This document shows positions 18,984 through 30,900 of a stretch of 64,000 nt of DNA, piece after piece. Both the position numbers and the translations under genes were made by a program. The stretch lies in contig OZ038384.1 of the NCBI GenBank assembly GCA_964036045.1, positions 32,035,771-32,099,770 on the forward strand. Reading direction: 5' to 3'. The stretch's first letter is position 1, and each line of letters opens with the position of its first letter. Under the pieces are notes generated by a model. That model searched no databases. It was not told where the DNA came from and saw only the letters and a program-made list of their open reading frames with translations. This DNA is from Eutreptiella sp. 'Long Island Sound 2002'. Lineage: Eukaryota > Euglenozoa > Euglenophyceae > Eutreptiales > Eutreptiaceae.

Positions 18984-21194
18984 CCCCTCACTGACCTAAT
19001 CAAGAAAACTACTCCCTGGAGGTGGACCTCCAGAGAGGAAGAGTGTTTCCAGGAGTTGAAGAAGAAGATTGCCTCCTCCAACTGCCTGGGAGTGCCTCGC
19101 CCTGAGGGCGAGATAGTCCTGATCACTGATGCAAGTGATGTAGGGGGGGGAGGTACGATCTACCAATGGCAGGAGCTTAACCCCGCTGAACTAATCCACT
19201 GCCATTATCGTACTACTGGACTGAACCGTGATGGTTCGTTGAAACATGACTATCCTACCAGTGAGTGGCAACTGGTGCCATTGGGACACTGGAATTGGAA
19301 ATGGAACCAAGCGCGTTCCAATTACAGCACCTATGACCAGGAACCTCTGGCCCGTATGTTGGTGCTATCGTCACCATCCCGACTCCTGGGATCTAACCCT
19401 ATTGTCTGGCTCTGTGACCAGGAGCCTGTGAAGTTTTTTCAGAAAGGCCCATCACCAGAGAAAGCAAAGATAAAACGGTGGTGGGGTTACCTAAGCCAGT
19501 TCGGGCTGACAGTGCATCATATCCCGGGGATAAAGAATGAACTGTCTGACTATATATCGCGCAACAACTTCGATGCGCTTATTGGTGAGAGCTCTGAGGC
19601 GCTCGCCAGAGAGGCTTTCCAGCGTATGGATGTCCAGCTTGACCTGTCCATGCGCACTGCTGGAATCCTGGAGGGTTGGAGTCTAACTGACTATCAGTCA
19701 GAGTATGAAGAAATTCTCCAAACCCTCAGCACTGGTCTCGAACCCCGTGTCATTGACGGGCACCAGTGGTAGAAAAACAATCAGTACCTCTTCTACGAGG
19801 ACCCAATTGTGGTGCCTGAGGCACGACTGGATGGGTGCCTACAGTGATCCCATCTCAGTTCTGGTCACACTGGCGCTAATTGCTGAGTGGACTTCTTCCG
19901 TGAGTGTTTCTACTCTAGTCTAATCCTGACTGAACTGAGGTCGCGTATGCAGACCATTGTGGATGCTTGTGGCTGTCATGCCAGCAAGCAGAGCGACAGT
20001 AGGGATAGGGGCCTGATCTCCAGCTTACCCATACCCTATTGTGCTAACTATCTTCTCTACGTGGATTTCATCCACGGCCTACCACGCTTTGGCGGCTATG
20101 ATAGTTGCCTCATGGTCACCTGTGGTCTATCTCGCTTCACCCGTGTGTTCCCTTGCAATAAGAAAATCACAGGTGAACAGACTGTGAAAATGTGGGTCGA
20201 ACAATGGTTCGAACCATATGGAGCACCTAAGCAGTGGTACAAACGAGTGCTAAATGCCCTCAACGTGGAGGTAACCACAGGTGTGCCCTATACCCACACG
20301 TCTAACCCTCTCTGTGAGAGACATAACCGTGTGGTGGAGCAAAACTTAAGAATCCTGATGAAACAGGAGCGCACCAAGGACTGGGTACGCCTAGTGCCCT
20401 GGGCAGTGCTGACCATGAACTCACAGCGGAGCTCTTCTACGGGTTTCACCCCCCACGAACTGTTCCATGGAGAACGACCTGCTTGGTTCTTCAAAACCCC
20501 CTTTCCTGAGAACTTCAAGAGCCCTGTGGGAGATTTGCTGGAACACAAGCAGTCTCTGGCTAACCAGGCTGGTACTAACCTGAGACACATTCGTGACCTT
20601 GAACAGAGCCGACGGAACCGCCTACGGCGACCTGCCAGCTTCAAGGTTGGTGACCTCGTTTTGGTACACCATTCACGCCTACCCTCCTGGCCACGTAACT
20701 GCCTACAGGACCCTTACTTTGGACCCTATCGTATCATCAGGATAGATGGATCCAGGATCCATGTCAGGTGCAGTCCAGGTCTAGGCAGTGAACTGCTGTG
20801 TGCACCTAAGCAGTTGAGGCACTATCACTCCCCTGACGACTTGTCTTGGGATGAGTGGCGCCTCAGCGAGAGTGAGGTTGAACGTATAGACCTAGAGAAA
20901 GCTGCCAGTCCAGAGGAGGCAGACGAACTCGAAGAGATGACTGCCGATGAGATGGCAGTCGATGGTTACTACGTGGTTGCAGGTATTGCTCGCCACGAGT
21001 ATAAACAGGGCTGGAAATTCCTAATCCTCTGGGATGGCTATGGGTTTTCTGAGGTGACCTGGGAACCTACGTCAGCCTTCATACAACCAGATGGGAGTAT
21101 CAACCCCATCTTCCGCACTTACCTCGTTGAGAACAACGAGGGGCAGCTCCTAACCCGTGCTGAAACTATGTCCCAGCGTAAGAAGCGAAACTAA
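18984..21194 (+). pseudogene. pol of element 2, 3' part: RNase H, integrase, chromodomain
   Basis: Same frame as the 5' part. RNase H begins with EIVLITDASDVGGGGTIYQW and includes GHWNWKWNQARSNYSTYDQE. Three stops follow: TAG 19770-19772, TGA at about 19845, and TGA at about 19885, the second where Trp is expected. Integrase keeps the HHCC remnant (SGHTG...CGCHASKQ) and the first catalytic Asp (LLYVDFIHGLPRFGG), but between YGAPKQ and WYKRVL about 14 residues are missing compared with element 3. That gap removes the second catalytic Asp. The last Glu is in NPLCERHNRVVEQ. A chromodomain near 20950-21080 (YKQGWKFLILWDGYGFSEVT) should target histone marks. Stop TAA at 21192-21194. Confidence 0.9.
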
Positions 21195-22322
21195 TTGCCC
21201 TGTGTCAGTCTACTGACAGGTGCAGTGAGCACTCTTCTGCAGACATGCCTCTGTATGGGTGTAAGAGCAGTTGTCACAGTTGCCCCCTATTGCATCGCAG
21301 GACAGGACCATTAGCCCCCCGTGACAACCACTCCCTGGCCGAAGGCCATTGGTTTTTTCACAGACTACTGCTTACTGAGCACTGCACTGACCCTGTCTGT
21401 GTGCTGCAGACCCATGCTTATGGTTTCCAGCGTGAGCCAGGTGGCCGCTTATCAGGATTGCAGCCACCAAGGGAGTGTATGCCTCGTTGACCATGTGTTG
21501 CATGGGAACTGCCCTGATGTAATGACCTTGGGGAGCCAACGAAGAACGGTGGCTTACTACACCAGGGGGGAATGACAAGCAAGGTGTTATGAGGCAAGGT
21601 GTGTCTTCCCTCCTTGGGGACAAGCGAGCCCACAGTTAGGACCCCTGACTGGTCCAGACCCATGGGGTTCTACCCTTCCTTACAGGGTTTACCATACCCC
21701 TATGTGTGCTACGTATGTCTTTGTGTGTGTCACTTCTCTCCCCAGCGTGGCTCCCGGAGACCGGGCTTCGCTGACGTCGGACCGAAGGTCCTAATCAGGT
21801 ACTCTTACCACTGCTATGGCGCCCAATTTCTGTGCTGGCGCCTATCCTTGGGGGAAGACGGCAAAAGCCCTACCTACTAGAGGGGAGGGGTGGCCAAGTG
21901 TGCTAAGGGCATACAAAACGCTCATTTTTGCTACAGGCCAAAAGCTAACGCACCCCCCTGCCCACGAGGAAAAGCACGCGGAACAGGAGACACCACTACA
22001 CTACACTCACTAACGCCAGCACCGGCCTTCGAAGGCAAGGTGAGCACTCATCACTTGCACTCAACTCCTGCCAGGCCTGCTGACCCTAACCCCTACACAC
22101 GCTACTGGGTGCTGCTGTCGAAGGTGTCTCGGGCCCTAATGACCCTCCTGTGAAGAAGACAAGAGAACACAGCGCTGCTAAGCAACTGTGGCCTAACAGG
22201 GGACGCCACAACGCGTTTCCCCTGCTAGGGCTTGGAGGAAAGGGGTGCTCTTGTTGTGTGCACAGCGCGGATGTCGATGAGGTCGAACTGCCCTCGCCAC
22301 TCCTGGCTGAGGCACAGTCAAT

Positions 22323-22552
22323 TGATTTGTGATCAGCGCCCCTGTTTTGCTGGAGCAGATAAATGGGATAGCTGCCGAAGGCAGCTGCTGCGTGCACCAA
22401 TTACCCTGAACCTCTCCCACCTGTACAACAGAGGCAAATGAAGGGGTGCTTGCGGCGGAGGAACCAAGCCACACTCCACGTATTATACGCTTCTCAGTGT
22501 GACCTATAAGACACTGTCTGCAAACACGCTGATTTGTGATCAGCTCCCCTGT
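22323..22552. repeat. 23-bp direct repeat bracketing ~184 bp
   Basis: TGATTTGTGATCAGCGCCCC and its following bases at 22323-22345 recur at 22530-22552 with one change. The enclosed 184 bp could be a small insertion with a target duplication, or one unit of a duplication. It has no SINE-like promoter that I can see. Confidence 0.5.
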
Positions 22553-23569
22553 CAAGCAAGCAAGCGTTAAGAGACTCCTCAGGTTCTCTTAAAGAACGTA
22601 CCGAGGAGCCCCTGGGTAACCTAAACAAGGTTTACCGTGCGCAATTCACGTGGCCTACCCTTTAATGCATCATGTGCACGCAGGGAAGGGCGGCGGAACC
22701 ATATCCTCATTGACTCAACCAGGAGGTGAGCTCCTCCTGGGCTAACCTACCTTACTCACCATGCATCGTGTGAATGCCGAAGTGAAACGAACACAAAACA
22801 AGCCTAAGCGTTTTAAGGAACCCTACTTTAACGCTACGGCTACACACGAACATACACTTTCTTTACTTACCTGTGAAGAGAAAACAAGGGTGAATCGGGG
22901 TACAGAAAGCGTCACAGCGTGTCACTGCCTCGATTAGGCACATGCATTGCGAGCACAGCGCATATTCTAACCCTACGTGCGCGCTGCGCGCTCCCTTCCC
23001 ATCGCATACCTTTCATTCCTGTTTTGACCTGTGCAGAGCACGAGAGAGGAACACCCGACCCCCCAACGAACACAGCGTTGACAACCCTAACGTTTGGACG
23101 AAACAACCAACACGAACGCAATGCGTGCGTGTGAGATGACACTGACTTACCTGAGAGGTGGGTTGTTGACCTGCTCTGTGGTGTGGGTTGAATTTGAATA
23201 CTTTTCTCTGAAGTTTATAAAAATTTTGACTCAAGTGTGCAAAAATTTCCTTTAGAACTCTAAAAACTATGGCTCATACCTTCTTTTTCAAAAGCCGTTT
23301 TTGCTTGCGCAACCCTTTTCTTGGAGTCCGCTTCCTTTGCGCTTGTCTGCGACTTTGAGTTATGTGTAAAAATGACGATTTCCCGCGTGGTTTCGTCGAT
23401 TTTTAACGATTTCACTTGCTAAATCGCAACCCCTTCCGCTAAACCGCAGGAATCACTCCCTTTTGGTTACATTTTCTATTTTTTCCAGCTCCTGGAGATT
23501 TGTGTCCTCCATTGGGAGTATTGCTTGGCCCTGGCCCTTGGTCAGGACGTTTACTAAAACGCTGTTTAT

Positions 23570-23668
23570 ACAGCGATAGCCGTTCGCATTAGAGCATTCG
23601 ACTGTACCCTAGTGGGCAAGCATATGTGCTCTAGGGAGGGAGTCCTGGGTTCAAACCCCACTACCCTC
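23570..23668 (+). other. tRNA-like sequence, degenerate or SINE-related
   Basis: GGGTTCAAACCCC at 23647-23659 resembles a T-arm/B-box, and TTAGAGCATTCGACTG at about 23589 resembles the D-arm 3' side and anticodon stem of a tRNA. No paired 7-bp acceptor stem is visible, and the middle is a CCCTAG/CTAGGG hairpin instead of a normal anticodon arm. So this is not a functional tRNA as read. Confidence 0.3.
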
Positions 23669-23897
23669 AAACTTTTTCCAAAAGCTTTTGTCGCACGCCG
23701 GCGACTTTTGAGGAATGGCTCATTGAAGGGACATCATTCACGGTGCATCACACTGTTTTCCAAGGGTACCTACAGTGTGATAGGCTTCTATGAACTGATG
23801 AGAATGTTTTTGGTAAGTTTAATGCATTTTCTGAGGTAATTTTGGGAATATTTGAGCCTTTTTCCTTGGTACTGCTAGCTTAGCTAACTAGTACTCC

Positions 23898-23906
23898 AGG
23901 GGGGAG
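23898..23906 (+). other. Polypurine tract of element 2
   Basis: AGGGGGGAG lies directly before the 3' LTR and would prime plus-strand DNA. Element 3 has a similar tract (GAGGGGGGAGTGAGG on its coding strand) at the same place. Confidence 0.65.
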
Positions 23907-24611
23907 TAAGAAAAAGTCACTGCCATGTCTTTCTTGGAGGGCTTGATCCAGGCCAAGCCCCCCTTAAAACCCTTTTGTTGATGCTAAGACAAACTTAAGT
24001 GTTTTTATCTCTCTTTTGTTGCCTAAAGTACACTTTCTCAAAGTAACTAGGGTTGTGACCCTAGCCCCCCATGAAGTTCACCCTACCACTCAACTGAGCG
24101 GAGGTACCTTCCTTCATGGAGGATATACCGAAGTAAAATAGGCAATTCATGCTTTAGGCCTTAGAGGTTGAGCCTAGTGGTCTCCCACCCCAAGACCCCT
24201 ATACTCAATTGTTTCTACCACTTATTGTGGTCCTACTTTGTAACTGTCTCTGAATTCGGTTGCTTGGCCAAGTCATGTTCTGTGTGGTCCTGACATCTAT
24301 GCCCCACATTCCCAACCAGCACCATTTCAGCCAAAGGAGTGCACATGAAGTGCCTAATGCTATCTCTGAGGCAAGAGTCAGACCAATTTTCATATAAAAT
24401 CTTTTTTATTATCCATTTGTGATTGAATCTTTGTGTATAAACCTGCTTTGTCTATCTGCAGCCCTTCTGTGTTACACTGGATTCCAAAACCAATCATTGA
24501 TTCGATCCACATCCTGCTCTTGCTCTACTTGCTGCTCAGGTTTGGGTTTTCAACTACAAAACCTGCAGGATATCATCAAAATATCTAGGGCATAAATCAA
24601 GGACATCTTTC
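23905..24611 (+). repeat. 3' LTR of element 2
   Basis: Direct copy of 11056-11763 with a few substitutions and single-base indels, consistent with an insertion that has aged. Confidence 0.85.
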
Positions 24612-26330
24612 TTTCTCTTTTTGCCTGGCCTGGGTCCAGCATTTTCTGCGCTGCATAGTTGGCAGAAGTCAGTATCTGGATGGCAGGGTCAAAAAGGTCC
24701 AACTCCTTGTCACCGAGTGGCCCACAGCGCCCCTGGCCCTCACTGGGCAGGACGCTTACATGGGTGTCGTTGTCCTTGCTGACAACATATCAGGTGTACA
24801 TCACGTCAACGTCACCTGGCTCCAGATCTCCCAACTTAGATAATTCATGAAAATCCGACAATTCGTTGACCCTGTTCTGTAGAGCCCGCACACTCTCCTA
24901 GAATTCATTTCCGGGCAGGGATCGTAGGCTATGCAGCGCAAGGATGCTGTCCGCCCTTTCCAATCTTGTCCTGAAGTCCCAGGAAAGTGTTCACGACGAG
25001 AGCAAGATTTCCAGAGTCCTCCGGCTTCACCCACAGTGTATCGGGGCAACTCTCTTCCTGGGCCCACGGCGTTCACCGGCCAACTTCAAAAGTACAATCC
25101 TACCAGCTCTTCACAACCGTGAATGACACTGGCAGCGGTCATACCACTGGCACAACCAATATACTTGTAGCACCCATAACCAGCTTCCAAAAGACGATTC
25201 AAGAAACATCCAGAGTTCTGGCAGTTAATACGCTACCTTTTTGCAGTTCACGGCGTCTCTATTTCTGATGACGTCTCAACTTGCTCCCCGTCATTACAGT
25301 CGATAAGTACCAACTCGTCACAATGATCTCGAGGGCAGTGTACCGCATGGGGCAGGGGCCAAGGCACTTGCTGCTGGCCATCCTCTGCCCTAGGGCTTCA
25401 CTGCTTGAAATCACTCACGCGGTGCAGCAGACTGCCCCCACCAAAGTACTAGCATGCGAATACCCGGCATCGGGGTTGTTGTGCAGCCTGGGCAACACCA
25501 TATCCACTAGCACCAGCGGCTTGTCATTCACAGGCACACACCTGTGCAATTGCATGGAAATTGACGTCATGTGGGTGTCCTTGAGCACAGGGTCACAGAG
25601 GTCACCTGTCACACAGGGTGTCCTTGATTTGGACGTCAGGGCATGGTACACGCAGGGTGAATTCTTATTGTTCTTCATCCAGTCAGCCATCCAGCCAAGG
25701 CCATTGACTCACAAAATTAGTCCTGATGCATGGGGTTCTCAGAGACACCCAGAGTACACTTCTGGCCAGCCTTGGCCTCTGCCCGTTCTGCAGGAGTTTC
25801 GACTGGATCAAGTCCAGAGCTCTCAAAGGCATCCAATCCGGATTTTCAGGGGCTTTCGAGCTTTTCTCCTCCACCATAGGTTCTTGGGACTCGTTCTCAT
25901 GCCTAAAGGCTTCGGAGATTGCATTCTCTGTTCAGGACTCAGAGGCATCACCTGAAGGAGAGAAGCATTTGTACCAGTCTTCTGGACGGTGTACTCGCCT
26001 CCTGGTCCAGTAGTATTCCTTCTTCGCTGTGTTTCTCCAACTACACGGGATCCTTCACCGGCTCCGTGGAGTCAGACAAGTGATAATTACTAGGCTCTCT
26101 ACTCAGGTTGCCAGCAACGTTGTTGTCAGACAGAGAGCCCAGCAACTCCGCTGTACTACTGGGTCACGGCGGTGTTATTCACGGCGAAGGTGTCATTGTA
26201 CATGGAGCCCCTGCATATGGCACAGTTGGGTATCATCGATTGACCATAGTGGGCCTCCAAGGTTGAAATGAACAGGGAAGGTCTTTTTCCCTTGGACACA
26301 GTAGTACGAGAAGAACAGGGTGAGTTCTGA
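24612..26330 (-). pseudogene. Decayed unidentified protein-coding remnant
   Basis: The minus strand keeps a protein-like, coiled-coil-like stretch split over frames: RTRLERADSILALHSLRSLP, then after an in-frame TAG ESVRALQNRVNELSDFHELS, then after TGA YVVSKDNDTHVSVLP and DLFDPAIQILTSANYAAQKM near 24620-24960. Farther upstream on that strand (25415-25690) is LVLVDMVLPRLHNNPDAGYS. No family is recognised. It reads as an old gene or element fragment flanking element 2. The + strand frames here look less protein-like. Confidence 0.3.
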
Positions 26331-27990
26331 GTTGTGCTAGGCCTCGTTCCAACAAGCCCCAACCAAAGGAAAAGCAAAGTAGCACCCTTCGGCAAACCCA
26401 AAGGTATCACACCTCGGCAGAGCCTGGGCAGTGCACGCCACAGAAGGAGCATACTTCGCTAAAGCCTGGGCAGAGCACGCCCCAGAGATATATACTGTGG
26501 CGCAAGGAAACCAACACTGGGCGTGCACCAGTCTCCTCATTTGTCTGTACGGTATTACAAAACCTCTCACGCAAAGCTTGAGAAATCCGATCTCATCCGC
26601 ATTCTCAACGGCATTCCGAACTCTCTGACGCAGGGCTTCGGGAAATCCGGTATCATTCTTCTCCAAATTTTCTATGACTTCACCCTCTTCGAAGAATAGC
26701 AGGAACATCCTCGCGAAACCTTATCAAATTTTCCGTGATCTCATTCGTTTCCATAAAAATTGTGAACTCACTCACGAAACTTCCCAATTTTTCCGCGCAC
26801 ACATTCTCTCCGGGGCTTCACTCCCCTCAACGAATATTCGAAAGTGCTCACGATGAGTGGGGAAATTTTTGAGACTTCTTTGTCTTCGAAGATTGGTTCG
26901 AACTTTGTGATGAAATGTCTCCAACTTTCCTGTGACCTCAATACTCCTTTCGAAGGATAGTTTGAACTTCCTCACCAGGCTGGGTGCTTGAGACACTCGT
27001 GAGCATGTCATACAGGATAATAAGTACATCTCGTTCATGAGAATATAATGCATTTGTCAAAATCTTGTTGTCCAACTCCGCTTTTGAAGCCCATGAACAT
27101 CTTCCGATCTTTCACGAACGTTCTCACGATAATCTTCGGACACTCCTTTCGCAAAGTCATCTCAAAACCTTTCCCAATAATCGTTTCGCTAATATAGCTC
27201 GCGACCTCCGAAAATTCATGACAAAAAGCGTTCAACACTTTTATCATCGTTTCCGCTCGGGGAAGGACCTCCTTTGATATAGGACTTGTTGTCCGTGATA
27301 GGAATCCCACCAACGAAGTCCATGGTACAAGGAATTCCTTCAAAGAAGTAGTACTCATGGAGTTCTCCAAGGGTGAGGCATACCTCACGAAGGTTCTCTG
27401 AACTTCCTTCAATATCCATTCTCTCGAAGGTTCTCCAAATTTCCTTGAATAGCCATTCTATCGAAGGTTCTCCAAAGTTCCTTGAATAGCCATTCTCTCC
27501 ACGGTTCACCAAATTTCCTTTAATAACCATTCTATCGAAGGTTCTCCAAATTTCCTTGAATAGCCATTCTATCGAAAGTTCTCCAAATTTCCTTTAATAG
27601 CCTTTCTCTCGAAGGATCTCCAAATTTCCTTGAATAGCCATTCTATCAAATGTTCTTGAAATCTTTGTATCAATACTCTTGATAATTTCTTCGTACGCAT
27701 CCTTCGTGTCTTGAGCATCATGCAATAGTCTAGCATCTCAACAAAGTGTTCTCGCACCCATACTTTGTATCTCGAAATACTTTCATGTCTCAATCCACCA
27801 TGTATCAATCATCACCAAACGCTTTTCGCAGATCCCCCTTCTCGAAAGATATCCTTCTTCAGGAAGTACCATCATGTGTCCATCATCACTACACATTTTC
27901 GTAGATCCTTCTTCTCGAAAGGTATCGTTCTCCAAGTACCCCAAACATCCGCCGACGTTGACATTGGTGGACACAATGTCTAAGGAATCC
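26331..27990. repeat. Degenerate minisatellite region
   Basis: AT-rich DNA with recurring CTCACGAAACTTCCCAATTT-like and CTCGAAGGTTCTCC-like phrases every 30-40 bp. Weakly similar frames on the minus strand (26337-26708, 27035-27412) come from the repetition. The regular core is listed separately. Confidence 0.5.
27419..27655. repeat. 37-bp tandem repeat, about 6.5 units
   Basis: The unit is CTATCGAAGGTTCTCCAAAT followed by TTCCTTGAATAGCCATT. Neighbouring units differ at one to four positions. The period is not a multiple of three. Confidence 0.9.
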
Positions 27991-28957
27991 AAGATGAACA
28001 TCGTGTCTTCCTTGGCGCATTTGAACACAACCATGGAGATGGGGTAATTTCATGGTGCACGGGGATATTAGACTAGGCTAGGCTAGGCTATTGCAACTAT
28101 TTTAAGCTTAACTATTCTATGGACTCTGATACTAAAGCAAGCACAACGCAAGCTTCAAAGTTGCGATGACTACAACATTATTCAAGAAACAAAGTAACGG
28201 GCTCATAAATTTTTTTCTCATGTGTATCATGTTGTTTCTAGTCCGTGGTGCTTAGCATTCCTTTCTCTCGTGCCATTTTCCACAAGCAAAAAGAGGAAAA
28301 CATGGGAGACGGTGCAGGGTGGGCGAGCCATATTTATCCCAAAAGGGACAAGCTTTGGCTTGCATGCCCTCTGCTACCAGAAAGAAAAACGCCTTTACTC
28401 CCATTTTGGCATTAGTCTATGTAAGATAAAAATGTTTGTTTAAAAAAAAAGAAAACCATGCAACAATCAACCTAACCAACAAGGCAAAGCAAAGCCCGCA
28501 ACGAGACTCACTAAGGTGAATCACTTGCCATGCCAAGTATGCAATAACAAAGAGTCATTGTTGGGATCTACCTCTAACGTGCACTCAACTAAGTCATAAA
28601 TCGACATACTACGTCCTAATACCTAGTCCCTAATCCTGTCCCCGTGCACCACTAACCCATGGCGCTGTGAACAAAGGAAAACAGGATGCGGATAAGGTAC
28701 ATGTCATGGACAAGCATGCTACTCACGCAGGACACAACCACACACGCAACACACAAGGTCAGCATGTGTCCATACTGCGAGTCTTGATTTAAGTGTGCAA
28801 AACATACCAAGAATATTTCGGAACAAACCCAAAACATTCAGAAGCGCCCTCGCAATTCCAACTTACCACCAAACATTATTTAATCATGAATGAAATCAGA
28901 GATGACGACATAATCATGCAAATAGGGACAGAGCGCGGCGACAGCCGCGGCGACAGA
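27991..28957. other. AT-rich DNA with no gene seen
   Basis: Contains a short (CTAGG)n run near 28070-28090 and an A-run near 28442. Nothing else stands out on either strand. Confidence 0.4.
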
Positions 28958-29554
28958 AGACACGCAATTCTGTTAACGGCACACAGCACATTCACACAGC
29001 AAACACAGTACACGGACAATATGGCGACCCTCAATGAAAGGCAATTTTTCTCCCTCCCGGACTGGAACATCCCAGGACAAGCGGCGGCCAATCGCCACGG
29101 ACGGTGTCCACAGAGAGCAAGAGAAGCGGCCACGAGGGCGAGGCAGTGGAGATGCAGCGAAGCGGACTGGAGGACGAGGCAGAGGAGAAGCAGAGAAACC
29201 AAGATGAGGACAAGGCCCAGGAGATGCAGCGATGTACACAAATGGACAAGGACGCGGGGATGAGGTGGAGCAGCCAAGGGGACGAGGCCGAGGGGAAGCA
29301 GTGGAGCAGCAAAGGGGAGGACCCCGAGGAGATGCAGTGAGGAAGAGACCACGACGAGGCCGAGGACAAGCAGCCAAGAGCAGACGAAGATATGGAGTAC
29401 CCAAGACTGGATCATACGGGGCAAAACAAGAAGGAGCGACCGGAACAAAGGGACAACAAAATGCAGAGAAAGGGGCCCCGACGCCCCGGACTGGAACATC
29501 TCGGGCGGAACAAGCATCAGGGGCCACCGCTTCCTGGACTGGGGCATCCGGGGA
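28958..29554. repeat. Left copy of ~600-bp direct repeat flanking LINE B
   Basis: Begins AGACACGCAATTCTGTTAAC and ends GGCATCCGGGGA, directly at the TACC tail of LINE B. The same block recurs in direct orientation at 33987-34589. It is made of GC-rich minisatellite DNA. Confidence 0.85.
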
Positions 29555-29570
29555 GGTAGGTAGGTAGGTA
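29555..29570 (-). repeat. (TACC)n tail of LINE B
   Basis: Reads GGTAGGTAGGTAGGTA on the + strand, which is the complement of the tail of LINE A. Confidence 0.8.
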
Positions 29571-30119
29571 TCTTCGCGAGCTCGGCATGCCTCCTTCGAC
29601 AATGCAGGAAGAAGGTCTTACCAAGGGGACGTCCTGTCCCTCCCACTGCCCTATGTCAGCTGCCTCCTGAGCCGCTCCCGCATGTGCTTGGAAAGGCATT
29701 CTCGCGGCCACCCGGTCCATGTCTCCCAGGTGGGAGGGTGTCCCCACATGTGTCCATGGGTAGGGCCACATGCCCCCTCCTTTGGGGGGCAGCTCTGGGG
29801 GCTGCACAGCCATGTGGAGTATCCCTCACCACAAGGGGTATTGCTCCCGCTTGTCTACGGTACGACCGCCTCACCCTTGTCGTTTGAGTTGCGGGGCCAC
29901 TCTGCCGGGCAGGTGACCCCCTCCTGGACTGTGTACCGGCTCGCCTGTCACCAGCTTATTCCATGGCTCCGGGTGACGTTTGCCATGGTCCCCGATGCAG
30001 CCTGGCCGGGCTCGGATCAGTGGCCTTGGAGTACCGCTCCTGCTCCTGGCCCGTTGGGTCGGCCGGGTCGCCCCGGTGTGTCCAACCGATGGGGTGTTGG
30101 TTCTCTCCTCGGCCGCCCT

Positions 30120-30900
30120 ACGTGTGCGCGATGTCCCGGGCCTCTTGGCTCCTGTTCACCGGTGTGCTCGCGTGGTTTGTTCTGTTGTGTCTGCGGTGTC
30201 CAGGGCCACTTGGCTCCTGTTCACCGGTGTGCCCAGCGTGGTGGGTTGCGTGTGCGGCCTTCCGGCCCCCGTGGCTCCCGTTCACCGGTTTGCCCGCTGG
30301 GTGTGTTTTGTTGCGTGTGCGGTGTCCTCGGCCACTTGGCTCCTGTTCACCGGTGCGCCTGCTCCGTGTGTTGCTTTGCGTGCGCGGTCTCCTGGATCAC
30401 TTGGCTCTTGATCAGCGGTGTGCCTGCTCTGTCCTCTGTTTTATTTGTGCGGTGTCCTGGGCCACTTGGCTCCTGTTCACCGGTGTGCCCGCTCGGTGTG
30501 TTGTGTTGCGTGTGCGGTGTCTTGGGCCCCTTGGTCCCCGTTCAGCGGTGTGCCCGCTGGGTGTGTTGTGTTGCGTGTGCGGTGTCCTGGGCCACTTGGC
30601 TCCTGTTCACGGGTGCGCGCGCTTGTTGTGGTGCTTTGCGCGCGCGGTGTCCCGGGCCACTTGGCTCCTGTTCGCCGGTGTGCCTGCTCTGTCCTTTGTT
30701 TTGTTTGTGCGGTGTCCTGGGCCACTTGGCTCCTGTTCACCGATGTGCCCGCTCGGTGTGCTGTTTTGTGTGTGCGGTGTCCTGGGCCTCTTGACTCCCG
30801 TTCACCGGTGTGCCAGGCCGTGGTGTCCCGTCCCTTTGTTGCCCTTGCTGCACGCGCGTTTGCGGTGTCCTGGCCCTCGTGGCGCCTGTTCACGGTGTGC
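30120..30900 (-). repeat. ~64-bp minisatellite, about 12 units, in the LINE B 3' UTR
   Basis: Units contain GGGCCACTTGGCTCCTGTTC and a GTGTGCCCGCTCGGTGTGTT-type segment, spaced 63-66 bp apart. They are homologous to the three units at 7020-7200. Long frames over this array are repeat artefacts. Confidence 0.85.

Larger units (their letters stand above)
21195..23904 (+). other. Long 3' non-coding region of element 2
   Basis: About 2.7 kb between the pol stop and the 3' LTR with no convincing coding frame on either strand. It contains a 23-bp direct repeat (22323-22345 and 22530-22552), a single copy of the LINE C/D satellite core at 22292-22308, and a tRNA-like stretch near 23570-23668. Confidence 0.55.
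11056..24611 (+). mobile_element. LTR element 2: Ty3/gypsy-type chromodomain retrotransposon
   Basis: Two direct repeats of about 708 bp (11056-11763 and 23905-24611) enclose gag and pol in the order gag, protease, NPPF domain, reverse transcriptase, RNase H, integrase, chromodomain, all on the + strand. Integrase after RNase H is the Ty3 order. A purine tract precedes the 3' LTR. TTCTC lies just outside both LTRs (11051-11055 and 24613-24617) and may be the target duplication, if the 3' LTR ends at 24612. LINE C (16605-18948) is inserted in pol. Stops, frameshifts and an integrase deletion make the copy non-functional. Confidence 0.9.

Noticed and set aside
25281-25955. A 224-codon + strand gene
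   Set aside because: Composition is not protein-like and it overlaps the better minus-strand remnant.
28060-28095. (CTAGG)n run as telomere-like repeat
   Set aside because: Only about three units, internal to the sequence, with no larger array.
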